Origin: Nitratidesulfovibrio sp. SRB-5
GTDB taxonomy: Bacteria > Desulfobacterota > Desulfovibrionia > Desulfovibrionales > Desulfovibrionaceae
Reading direction: 5' to 3'
Assembly (NCBI RefSeq): GCF_019931275.1
Contig: NZ_JAIOTY010000001.1
Span: 248,001-312,000, forward strand
DNA: 64,000 bases
The notes below the pieces were generated by a model. That model saw only the letters and a program-made list of their open reading frames with translations, did not search any database and was not told the origin of the DNA. How positions within the stretch are numbered: the first letter of the stretch is position 1; each line of letters opens with the position of its first letter. The position numbers and the translations under genes are program-made. Positions 1 to 9,187 of this stretch are shown one piece after another.

Positions 1-1
1 G

Positions 2-1576
2 GGCGGCTGCGCCGTGGCGCGGCCGTCCGACAGCGGCGGCACGGCGCGTGCGCCCATTGTAGCACCGGCGAGGGCGACCGCGACCGCAACCGCACCGGGG
101 GACGCGCGCATGGGCATGACCATCCCTCGCCTGCCCGACGGCACGCTGGTGACGGTGTCCCCGGCGGGCGAAATCCGCGCCATGGACCCGGCGGACGCCG
201 CCCGGCTGGCCCTGCGCCACGACTACATCCTGCTGGGTGAATCGCACACCAGCGCGTGCGACCACCGGGCGCAGGCCGCGTTCATCACCGCCCTGCTGGC
301 GGAGGGCGCGCGCCCGGCCATCGGGCTTGAAATGGTGCCCCGCGACGGGCAGCCCGCGCTGGACGAGTTTTCGCGGGGGGCCACCCTGCTGGACAAGCTT
401 TCCGATGCCCTGGACTGGCCGAAGACCTGGGGCTACGACTTCGCCTTGTATAAGCCCGTGTTCGCCGTGGCCGACTGGGCGCGCCTGCCCGTGCACGGCC
501 TGAACGTGCCGCAGCGCGTGGTGCGCCAGGTGAGCCGGGGCGGGCTGGAATCCGTGCCCGAGGCCGACCGGGGCTGGCTGCCGCCGTCCATCATCGCGCC
601 CGCGCCGGAACAGCGCGCCACGCTGACCGCCATCTTCCGCGAGCACGCGGCCATGCGGGCGGGGCGGGCCGAGGGTGCGAAGGGCGTGACCAGGGATGCC
701 GCGCCGCAGGGCGGAACCCCCGCCGCGCCGCAGGGTGCGCCAGCCACCAATCCGGCACTGGCCGTGCCCGCCGCGCCGCCTGTCGCGCCGTCTGCCCCTA
801 CCGTGGCTGGCCCTGTCGTGGCTGGCCCCGTCCCGGCAGCGGACAACGACGCCGCAGCCCTCGAACGGTTCCTGCTGGTGCAGTCGCTGTGGGATTCGGC
901 CATGGCCCATCAGGCCGTGCGGGTGCGCGTGGCCCACGGTGGCCCGGTGGTCATTCTGGCGGGCGGCGGACATGTGGAGTTCGGCTGGGGCATTGCCCGG
1001 CGCATCCGTCTGCTGGACCCGGATGCCCGCGTGCTGCTGGTGATGCCGTGGCGCATCGCACCGGATGCGGCTGCCGGGCCCCCGGTGACCGACGCCAAGG
1101 GCGCGCCCGCTGGTGCGTCCGCGAATGTTTCCTCCCCTTCCTCCGCTCCTGTCGGCCCTGCCGCTCCCGTCCCTCCCGCTTCCGGACAGGGCGACACCCC
1201 GCCCGACGCGGCGCAGGCCGATATCTTCTGGGTGTGCCGGGCCGAGCCGGAACCGCCGCGCCCCATGCCCGGCATGCCCGGAACCGCCATGCCCGCCGCG
1301 GGCGGCCCCGCGCGGCCCCGGCTGGGACTGCTGTTGCAGCAGGAAGCGGACGGCGCGCGCGTGCAGCAGGTGGAGCCCGGCTCCGTGGCCGAGCGCGCCG
1401 GGTTCCGCCCCGGCGACCTCATCCTGCGCGTGGGTGACCGCCCGGTGGACTCCATGCGCGTGCTGCACGAGGCGGGCGCGGCAGCCGTGGCCGCCGGGCA
1501 GGACGTGCGCTTTACCGTGCGCGGCCCCGGCGATGCCGACGCGGAACGGGTGCTCACCGTACCCGGCCTGAAGTAG
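2..1576 (+). CDS. ChaN-family lipoprotein with C-terminal PDZ domain (5' partial)
   Basis: The reading frame is open to the window edge. It reads GGCAVARPS at the start, which looks like the end of a lipobox, so the true start and signal peptide probably lie upstream; the first ATG here is at 14. Counting from that ATG, residues about 70-355 match the ChaN/Tiki-like 'haem-binding uptake' fold: YILLGESHTS near the start, a GLEMVPRD segment, and AGGGHVEFGWGIA near the end of the domain. A low-complexity Ala/Pro stretch interrupts it at about 220-280. Residues about 430-520 form a PDZ domain (LGLLLQQ, GSVAERAGFRPGDLILRVGDRPV). ChaN proteins are outer-membrane-associated and were linked to heme or iron uptake; the exact role here is inferred. 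No partner gene is in view. Confidence 0.8.
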   Translation, partial: GGCAVARPSDSGGTARAPIVAPARATATATAPGDARMGMTIPRLPDGTLVTVSPAGEIRAMDPADAARLALRHDYILLGESHTSACDHRAQAAFITALLAEGARPAIGLEMVPRDGQPALDEFSRGATLLDKLSDALDWPKTWGYDFALYKPVFAVADWARLPVHGLNVPQRVVRQVSRGGLESVPEADRGWLPPSIIAPAPEQRATLTAIFREHAAMRAGRAEGAKGVTRDAAPQGGTPAAPQGAPATNPALAVPAAPPVAPSAPTVAGPVVAGPVPAADNDAAALERFLLVQSLWDSAMAHQAVRVRVAHGGPVVILAGGGHVEFGWGIARRIRLLDPDARVLLVMPWRIAPDAAAGPPVTDAKGAPAGASANVSSPSSAPVGPAAPVPPASGQGDTPPDAAQADIFWVCRAEPEPPRPMPGMPGTAMPAAGGPARPRLGLLLQQEADGARVQQVEPGSVAERAGFRPGDLILRVGDRPVDSMRVLHEAGAAAVAAGQDVRFTVRGPGDADAERVLTVPGLK

Positions 1577-1836
1577 GAATTTTCCGCAGCCGCCCGCGCT
1601 GCCCCCGTCCCATGGCGTTTCGGCCACGGATGGCGACTGCGCAGGGGAGGGTTGCGTTGCGGAATCGGACGAATTGGAGTTTGATTGCGCCGCCCCGAAT
1701 ACCCCCAATGCGCCGGAGCAGCGGGACACGCCGTACCGGACTGCGCCCCCTTTGGGCATGGGAATCCGGGTGCCGACGCCACAAATCAGAAGCACAATCC
1801 GCGAGCATGCGCCGGATACCCCGGCCGGAGGATGGA

Positions 1837-2244
1837 ATGCTGTATTGCGCCGTGCTGACCCCCCTTGGCGATGACGGATTCGCCGTGGACTTTCCCGATT
1901 TTCCCGACGCCGCCCCCGGCGACGTGGGTGCCGATACTCTGTGCGAGGCCTATGGCGTGGCCGAGGAAGCGCTGGCCGAGCACGTGCGCGGGCTGCTGGC
2001 CCGTGGCGAAACCCTGCCCGAACCCACCCCGCCGGACCGGTTGCCCGTGGCCCCGCCCGCCGGTGCCGCCCTGTTCATGGTGCCCGTGCGTCTGGAGCCG
2101 CGCCGGGTGGTCAAGGTAACCCTGACCATGACCGAGCAGGAAAAGGAAAAGCTGGATGCCGTGGCCGCCGACTGGAACATGAGCCGGTCGCAGGTGGTGG
2201 TGGCGGCGATTCGAGATCTCTGCGACCGGATGGGCTGCCCTTAG
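1837..2244 (+). CDS. Orphan HicB-like antitoxin / ribbon-helix-helix protein
   Basis: A 135-residue protein. The start at 1837 is chosen because GGAGG lies at 1827-1831, five bases before it; an in-frame extension upstream to 1612 is arginine-rich and looks like noise. The N-terminal half (YCAVLTPLGDDGFAVDFPDF) resembles the partly degraded RNase H fold of HicB. The C-terminal part (TLTMTEQEKEKLDAVAADW, then MSRSQVVVAAIRDLCDR) resembles a ribbon-helix-helix DNA-binding domain. HicB normally neutralises the small mRNA interferase HicA encoded beside it, but no hicA-like gene (short, with a GSH motif) is visible on either side. It may be a solitary DNA-binding regulator. The family call is fairly firm; the function is open. 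Confidence 0.7.
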   Translation: MLYCAVLTPLGDDGFAVDFPDFPDAAPGDVGADTLCEAYGVAEEALAEHVRGLLARGETLPEPTPPDRLPVAPPAGAALFMVPVRLEPRRVVKVTLTMTEQEKEKLDAVAADWNMSRSQVVVAAIRDLCDRMGCP

Positions 2245-2630
2245 CGTTTGCCGCGTCTTCCGACCGATAGCTGCGTCAGGCGGCCCTGACGTATCGGGCG
2301 AATACGAGAAGAGCGCGCTGCGGTCGCCACTCGTAATGCTCGAAGACGCGCATAACGATTGCCGCTATGCGCCCTCACGTCAGGGCCGCCTTCCTTGCTC
2401 TCGGCACGAAATCCGCGCCAAACGCAAGGTCGCGCCTTGGGCTGGAAAGATGATGACGCCGGGACAAACGCCCTCGCGGGCTGTGCCACGCGGTGGGATG
2501 CGGCCTTCCCTGTTCCCTCGCCAATTCCGCCCCGTCATGCGCGGGCCTGCTGACAGGCCGCGTCGGCGTGCCTATGGTGTGCCGATGCGGCGTTTTTCGT
2601 TCATCGCACGCCAGTTACGCGGAGTTGCCC
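2245..2630. repeat. Gene-free stretch with nested inverted repeats
   Basis: No credible gene is seen. CGTCAGG at 2274-2280 pairs with CCTGACG at 2285-2291 in a short hairpin. The 14-base arm at 2279-2292 recurs as its exact reverse complement at 2377-2390, so the two local and distant pairings are mutually exclusive. No T-run follows, so this is not a standard terminator. Confidence 0.5.
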
Positions 2631-3692
2631 ATGCCTGAGTTGCCAGAGGTGGAGACCATTGCCTGCGGTTTGCGGCCCCAGTTGACGGGGCGGCGCATCG
2701 TGTCCGTTTCGGTGCGCAACGAAGGGACGGTGCAGGGCGATGCGGCGGCGTTCGCCCGGTGCGTGCCGGGGCGTGTCATTGCCGGGGTGGGGCGGCGTGG
2801 CAAGTTGCTGCTGATGGAACTGGCCCCGCCGGGCGGCCCGGATGCCACGGGCGGTGGAGCGGGCGGGACGGATGCGGCACGGTCCGCCGGGAAGGGGACC
2901 GATGTTCCGCCCGATGCTCCGCCCGATGTTCCGCCAGACGCGGCAGACCTGATGGCCTGCCGCGACGCGGCGGGCAAGATGGCCGGTTCCGGCGCGTCCG
3001 GCGCGACAGGCGCGTCAGGCGCGACAGGCGCGTCAGGCGCGACAGGCGCGGCGGGCGGCAACCGCGAGCCGCATCTGCTGGGCGTGCATCTGAAGATGAC
3101 CGGGCGGCTGTTTGTCTACGGGCCGGAGGTGGCGCCCAACACCCACACCCGCGTGGTCTTCGGGCTGGATGACGGCAATCGGCTGTTTTTCGACGATGCG
3201 CGCAAGTTCGGTTACGTGCGCACCCTGTCCGACGCGGATCTGGCCACGTGGGACTTCTGGCGGTCGCTGGGGCCGGAGCCGCTGGAGATTGCCGCGCCGG
3301 ACTTCGCGGCGCTGTTCCGGGGGCGGCGGGGGCGCATCAAGGCGCTGTTGCTGGACCAGACGGTCATCGCGGGCATCGGCAACATTTACGCCGACGAATC
3401 GCTGTTCCGGGCGTCCATCCGGCCCGATGCGCAGGCCGGGGAGCTTTCGCCCGAGCGGCTGTGCGTGTTGCACGGGCATCTGGTGGACGTGCTGCGCGAA
3501 TCCATCGCCGAGTGCGGCAGTTCCATCCGCGACTACCGCGATGCCCACGGCGATGCCGGGGCCTTCCAGAACCGCTTCCGGGTGTACGGCAGGTCCGGGC
3601 AGCCGTGCGTGGCCTGCGGGCGCACGCTGGCCACGGGCAAGGTGGCCGGGCGCACCACGGTATTCTGCGAACACTGCCAGAAGTTGAAATAG
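2631..3692 (+). CDS. mutM: Formamidopyrimidine-DNA glycosylase MutM (Fpg)
   Basis: Removes 8-oxoguanine and ring-opened purines from DNA and nicks the resulting abasic site (base excision repair). The start at 2631 gives the required N-terminus MPELPEVET, in which Pro2 is the catalytic nucleophile and Glu3 the general acid. The helix-two-turn-helix region (LLDQTVIAGIGNIYADESL) and the C-terminal zinc finger (CVACGRTL...CEHCQK) are intact. At 353 residues it is about 80 longer than usual. The excess is one insertion at residues about 66-145, between GKLLLMEL and LLGVHLKMTGRL, built of Pro-Asp-Ala and Gly-Ala-Ser-Gly-Ala-Thr repeats. All catalytic elements flank the insertion intact, so activity is likely kept. 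Confidence 0.96.
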   Translation: MPELPEVETIACGLRPQLTGRRIVSVSVRNEGTVQGDAAAFARCVPGRVIAGVGRRGKLLLMELAPPGGPDATGGGAGGTDAARSAGKGTDVPPDAPPDVPPDAADLMACRDAAGKMAGSGASGATGASGATGASGATGAAGGNREPHLLGVHLKMTGRLFVYGPEVAPNTHTRVVFGLDDGNRLFFDDARKFGYVRTLSDADLATWDFWRSLGPEPLEIAAPDFAALFRGRRGRIKALLLDQTVIAGIGNIYADESLFRASIRPDAQAGELSPERLCVLHGHLVDVLRESIAECGSSIRDYRDAHGDAGAFQNRFRVYGRSGQPCVACGRTLATGKVAGRTTVFCEHCQKLK

Positions 3693-3892
3693 CCAGAAGC
3701 CGAAATAGCCGGAGAGGGACAGGGCGGGGCAGGGCAAAGGGCGTGCCGTGCAGGCCGTGGTCGGCATTACGCGATGTGGCCGCGCAGCCACCCGGTACGG
3801 GGGAATCGAAGCCACATTCCGACCCCGCACCTTCGGTATATTTTGCGTAGAGGGCAGAGGCCTGTTCGTCAAGGCTGGCCGTTTGCCTGGCG

Positions 3893-6800
3893 TTACTGTC
3901 CGCCGTCGGCGTCGCCGCCGTCCCCGTCGCGGGCGGTGGTGACGGTGGCCGGGCCGGGCCAGACGCGCGTTTCGGCCATGTCGCGCGCCTTTTCTGCGTC
4001 CTTCGTTCCCCTCGCATCCCACCGGGCCTGTATCTGGCCCGATTCCGCCGTCACCAGCAGGGGGATGTTCCGGGCCGCCAGCGCGGCGCGGGTGTCCGCC
4101 ACGGGAAATCCCCAGCGGTTGCGGTAGCCCGCACTGGCCAGGGCCACGGAGGGACGCACCGCATCCAGCAGTTGCGGCAGCAGTTTGCGCCTGCCGCCGT
4201 GGTGGGGCAGCACCAGCACTTCCGCCGAAAGGTCCGTGCCCGCGTCCAGCAGGGCGCGGATGGCCGGGTCGCCCGCATCGCCGGGAATCAGCGCCAGGCC
4301 GCGCCGTCTACCACGTCCGTCCTGCCCATTTGGCCCGCCTTGTCCATTTGGTCCATCCGGTCCATTCAGTCCATCCGGTCGATTCGGCCCGTCCTGCCGA
4401 TTGCTGTCGTCGCGCGCCGTCAGGCGCAGCACCAGCGAGGCGTCGTTGCCGTCAAAGGCGGGGCCAGCCGCCTCCGGCAGGGGTGGGTGCAGCACTTCCA
4501 GTTCCAGGCCGTCTGCAAGGGGAATGCGCTGCCCGGCATGCCAGCGTTCCTCGTGATGTCCGACCAGTCGGGCATGGCGCAGGATGGCGGCCAGCCGCGC
4601 GCCGTCCTCGCCGTGCGGCGGTTCGCCGTTGCCCGCCACCCGGCGCACGGCAAAGGCGTCGATGACGTACAGAAGCCCCCGCAAATGGTCGCGGTCCGGG
4701 TGCGACCAGACCACCGCGTCCAGCCGGGGCGGGCGGTTGTCGGTCAGCGCCGGGGCCACCACGCGGCGTCCGGTGTCCCACGAGCGCGAGGCCGTGCCCC
4801 CGCCATCCACCAGCATGCGGCCAGCGCCCCAATCCAGCGCCACGGACTGCCCCTGCCCCACGTCCAGCACGGCCAGCCGCACGGCAGGGTCCGTGGCGGC
4901 GGCAAGGCGCGGCCACACCGGCCCCAGCATCAGCAGCGCCCCGGCTGCCAGCAGCAGGGCGGCGCGACGGCGTGTGGAGCCTGTTGCCTGACCGGTCGCG
5001 CCCCCGGATGTCTGGTCCGATACCCGCTCCGATACATGCAGCACCGCCGCGCCCAGCAGCACCCACAGCCCCAGCATGGCGGCGGGGTGGGGGCGCAGCA
5101 ACTGGGGGTTGCCCAGCAGGCCCGCGCCGTCCAGCCAGCGCAGCGAAACCAGCAACAGATCGAACGGCCAGCGGGCCACCAGCAACAGCCATCCGGCCAC
5201 CTCCGGAGCCGCGGGGGCCATGGCCATGCCCGCAAGGCCCAGCGGCAGCGCCACTCCGTCGATGAGCGGCAGGAACAGCAGGTTCAAGGCGAACCACGGG
5301 CTGGACGTGCCGAATACCCGCGCGGACAGGGGCAGCAGGATCAGCTGGATGCACAGGGTCACCCACAGGGTGCGCGCGGCGTACACCATGAGGCGGGAGC
5401 GCCACGGGTGCGCGGTGCGCCGGTGCATGCGATGCGCCGGTGCCGTTGCGGTGGGGCCGCCGTATCCATCATGGCTGGCCGCACCGCCCCGTTCGGCCAG
5501 ACCATCCTGTTCGCCCACCCCCCCCAGCCCACCCAGTTCACGCAGTCGACGGGGCAGCAGGGCGGCCAGCGGCCTGGCCAGGGCAATGCCCGCCACGGCG
5601 CAGGCGGAAAGCTGCAACGACAGGTCGTCCGCCGCGCCGGGGTCGAACAGCACGATGACGCACACCGCCCACAGCAGGCCGTCCAGCAGCACCTGCGGCC
5701 TGCCCCGCCAGTACAGCCACGACCAGAACACCAGCATCAGCGCCGCGCGCACCAGCGAGGGCGGCGCGCCGCCCAGCCAGACATAGGCCAGCGCGGGCGG
5801 CAGCGAGCAGGCCAGGGCCAGCTTGCGGCGCGGAATGCGCAGGTACACGCCGGGGGCCATGCGTCCGGCCAGCAGGGCGACTGCGGCGCCCAGCGCGGCG
5901 GCGGCGCACAGGTGCATGCCCGACAGGGCAATGGCATGGATCAGCGAGGCGCGGGCCACAAGGTCCAGGTCGCGGCTGTCCAGATGAAAGCGGTCGCCCA
6001 GCACCAGCGCGGGCAGAAACGCCCCCGCCGGGGTGGGCGGTTCGGGGGCGTGGCCGGGCTCGGCGGCAGCGGCGGATTCCGGCGCGGGCGCTCCCGGCCC
6101 GAATGGCTCCTGTCCTGACGCGCCCTGCCCCGACGGTTCCTGCTTGGGCCCCCCCGATGGGAATGTCCCCGATACCGGCGCCCCCGCTCCGGACGCCTCT
6201 GCCGTGGCCTTGCGGCGGAGCTTTGCGCCGGTGCCCTTTTTGGCGGGCGTCTCCGTGGCAGCGGCTGTCGTCGCGTCGCCGTTTTTGGCGTCCGGCCCGG
6301 CTGCGGCGTCCGATCTGCCGTTCTCCGGCGCGCCGTGCAGGGCAATGGCCCGCAGCATGGCGGTGCGCAGGTTCTCGCGGAAGCTCCATCCTGCGGATGG
6401 GGTTCCCTCCACGCGGGGCATCCCCTTGGCGTGGGTGGTCCAGGCGCGGAAGCGCACATCGCGAGAGGCCCAGAACGCCGCGCTGTCGTCGCCGCCGGGG
6501 TTGGCCAGCCCGCGCATGGGGGCCACGGCGGCGGTGACGGTCAGGCGGGTGCCTGGCGCGGGCCGCAGTGGCGGGCTTTGCCATGACAGGGCCAGCAGCC
6601 CCGGCAGTGCCGGGTGCTCCATCGGTTCCGTTGGGGCGGGCGATTCGGTGACGGGCAGCAGTGCTCCCGGCGTGTCATCCGGTGTCGCGCCCGGTGTCGC
6701 GCCCGATGCCGCTGCGGACGCTGTTGCAGCGGAGCCGAACGGCGCGGCAGGTCCGCCAGCGCCGTTCGCCTGCCGTGCGTTCGTCTCTGGCCGCACATCG

Positions 6801-7183
6801 CGCAGCAGCAGCCGGATGCGCCCGTCGGTGGTGGGGGTGCACTCGGCCACCGTGCCGCTGAAGCGCACCGGGCGGTCGGTGTCGGCCCAGGCGGGTGTTG
6901 GCGGGGGCGGTCCGGGTTCACGCAGCCATGCCGCCCCCAGCCCCACGCAGAAGCACAGCGCGTATACGGCCACCCGCGCCGCCCCCCGCGCCCGCGCGCC
7001 CATGCCCAGCCACAGCAGCGTCGCCGCCGTGACGGCCCAGACGGGTTCGCCCCGTGGCGGCAGCGCGGCCAGACCGGCCAGCGCCGCCAGCAGGCAGGCC
7101 TGCCGGAACAGCAGCGGCGGCAACAGTGGCGGAGCCAATGGTGGTTCCGGTCGGGGCTGAGGCTGCGAGGACGGCTGGTGCAT
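3893..7183 (-). CDS. comEC: ComEC/Rec2-type DNA internalisation channel protein
   Basis: A 1096-residue inner-membrane protein of the ComEC family, which carries single-stranded DNA into the cytoplasm during natural transformation. Order: N-terminal membrane segments and an OB-like DUF4131 region (to about residue 160), a long low-complexity insertion (about 280-380), the polytopic Competence domain (ALVLGDRFHLDSRDLDLV, HAIALSGMHLCAAAALG), and a C-terminal metallo-beta-lactamase-like domain (LAVLDVGQGQS, SHPDRDHLRGL, LPHHGG). A second repeat insertion of RPDGLNGPDGPNG type lies inside the lactamase-like domain. It is convergent with mutM. No other competence genes are nearby. Confidence 0.92.
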   Translation of the reverse strand: MHQPSSQPQPRPEPPLAPPLLPPLLFRQACLLAALAGLAALPPRGEPVWAVTAATLLWLGMGARARGAARVAVYALCFCVGLGAAWLREPGPPPPTPAWADTDRPVRFSGTVAECTPTTDGRIRLLLRDVRPETNARQANGAGGPAAPFGSAATASAAASGATPGATPDDTPGALLPVTESPAPTEPMEHPALPGLLALSWQSPPLRPAPGTRLTVTAAVAPMRGLANPGGDDSAAFWASRDVRFRAWTTHAKGMPRVEGTPSAGWSFRENLRTAMLRAIALHGAPENGRSDAAAGPDAKNGDATTAAATETPAKKGTGAKLRRKATAEASGAGAPVSGTFPSGGPKQEPSGQGASGQEPFGPGAPAPESAAAAEPGHAPEPPTPAGAFLPALVLGDRFHLDSRDLDLVARASLIHAIALSGMHLCAAAALGAAVALLAGRMAPGVYLRIPRRKLALACSLPPALAYVWLGGAPPSLVRAALMLVFWSWLYWRGRPQVLLDGLLWAVCVIVLFDPGAADDLSLQLSACAVAGIALARPLAALLPRRLRELGGLGGVGEQDGLAERGGAASHDGYGGPTATAPAHRMHRRTAHPWRSRLMVYAARTLWVTLCIQLILLPLSARVFGTSSPWFALNLLFLPLIDGVALPLGLAGMAMAPAAPEVAGWLLLVARWPFDLLLVSLRWLDGAGLLGNPQLLRPHPAAMLGLWVLLGAAVLHVSERVSDQTSGGATGQATGSTRRRAALLLAAGALLMLGPVWPRLAAATDPAVRLAVLDVGQGQSVALDWGAGRMLVDGGGTASRSWDTGRRVVAPALTDNRPPRLDAVVWSHPDRDHLRGLLYVIDAFAVRRVAGNGEPPHGEDGARLAAILRHARLVGHHEERWHAGQRIPLADGLELEVLHPPLPEAAGPAFDGNDASLVLRLTARDDSNRQDGPNRPDGLNGPDGPNGQGGPNGQDGRGRRRGLALIPGDAGDPAIRALLDAGTDLSAEVLVLPHHGGRRKLLPQLLDAVRPSVALASAGYRNRWGFPVADTRAALAARNIPLLVTAESGQIQARWDARGTKDAEKARDMAETRVWPGPATVTTARDGDGGDADGGQ

Positions 7184-7215
7184 GGCTGGCGCTGCCTGCG
7201 GGGTTTTCCGGGTGC

Positions 7216-7252
7216 AAAAAAAGGCGGGCCGCGCCGCGTGGCGGGCCCGCCC
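7216..7252 (-). terminator. Rho-independent terminator of murA
   Basis: On the minus strand an 8-base stem (GGCGGGCC with GGCCCGCC, 7244-7251 and 7223-7230) is followed by seven T residues. It lies 14 bases after the murA stop codon and separates murA from comEC. Confidence 0.9.
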
Positions 7253-7265
7253 GGAAGGCGTGCGG

Positions 7266-8519
<1,254 letters not shown>

Positions 8520-8675
8520 GTGGTCGTGGGTATCCTTTACGGGTAGTCGCGGCGGAAATGTTCCGCGCGGGTGATGGCTTTGGCTGCGCCGCGTCGGGTT
8601 GTCCCGTGGCGGCATGGGGGCATGGTCGGAAACGGGCGTCAGTAACGAAAGGGGCCGAAAGGGGGCGATTGCCTC

Positions 8676-8704
8676 TTGACCGGTCCCCGCGCCGGGTGTA
8701 TATG
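8676..8704 (+). promoter_or_regulatory. Sigma-70-type promoter of tRNA-His
   Basis: TTGACC (8676-8681), a 17-base spacer, and TATATG (8699-8704) preceded by TG. The tRNA begins about 14 bases downstream. This is one of the best sigma-70-type matches in the window. Confidence 0.85.
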
Positions 8705-8717
8705 CGCTCTCTCTTAC

Positions 8718-8794
8718 GGCGGATGTAGCTCAGTTGGCAGAGCACCTGGTTGTGGCCCAGGTGGCCGTGGGTTCAAGTCCCATCATTCGCCCCA
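8718..8794 (+). tRNA. tRNA-His (GTG)
   Basis: A complete cloverleaf: acceptor GCGGATG/CATTCGC, D-arm AGCTCAGTTGGCAGAGC, anticodon stem CCTGG/CCAGG with anticodon GTG at 8752-8754, and T-arm with GTTCAAGTC. The extra 5' G (8718) faces C73 (8791), the G-1:C73 identity pair of histidine tRNAs. The 3' CCA is encoded. Confidence 0.98.
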
Positions 8795-8805
8795 TTGATT
8801 CCGTG

Positions 8806-8832
8806 CCCCGCGAAAGCGGGGCTTTTCTTTTT
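8806..8832 (+). terminator. Rho-independent terminator of tRNA-His
   Basis: CCCCGC, a GAAA tetraloop, GCGGGG, then CTTTTCTTTTT. It starts 12 bases after the tRNA. Confidence 0.95.
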
Positions 8833-8846
8833 CCGGAACCCGGCCC

Positions 8847-8905
8847 GACTTGTCCGGTGTGACTTGTCCGGGCGTGACTTGTCGGGGCGTGACTTGTCCG
8901 GGTGA
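8847..8905 (+). repeat. Four tandem 15-bp repeats
   Basis: Units begin GACTTGTCCGG at 8847, 8861, 8876 and 8891 (14 or 15 bp period, one or two changes each). They lie in the 355-base gene-free gap between the tRNA terminator and the 3' end of the kinase gene. Nothing else was recognised in that gap. Confidence 0.85.
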
Positions 8906-9187
8906 GGACGCCCGGCGCGTGCCGGAGCTGATGGGTGGAATTTCCTCTGCGCATGTCGGGCGGACCATACCCCTACCGGCCCCGGAACGGAACCCCGTCC
9001 ATGGGGGCAACCGCTGGCGTGCGGCGCGGCCTGCCGTTTTCCTTCACGAAATTTGTGACGGTGCGCCGTGCGGCGGTGGAGCAGGCAGCCCGGGCATGCC
9101 CGCGCGTGCGGTGCGTCGGCCTGCTCCGCCCGATTGGCCTGTTCCGCCCGTTTCGTTTGTCCCGCCGGTCCGCTCCCGTTGGCCCTG

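Noticed and set aside
4172-6118. Long open frame on the plus strand opposite comEC
   Set aside because: It is a GC-bias antisense shadow: rich in Gln, Arg, His and Gly, with no domain, and comEC on the other strand is conserved throughout.
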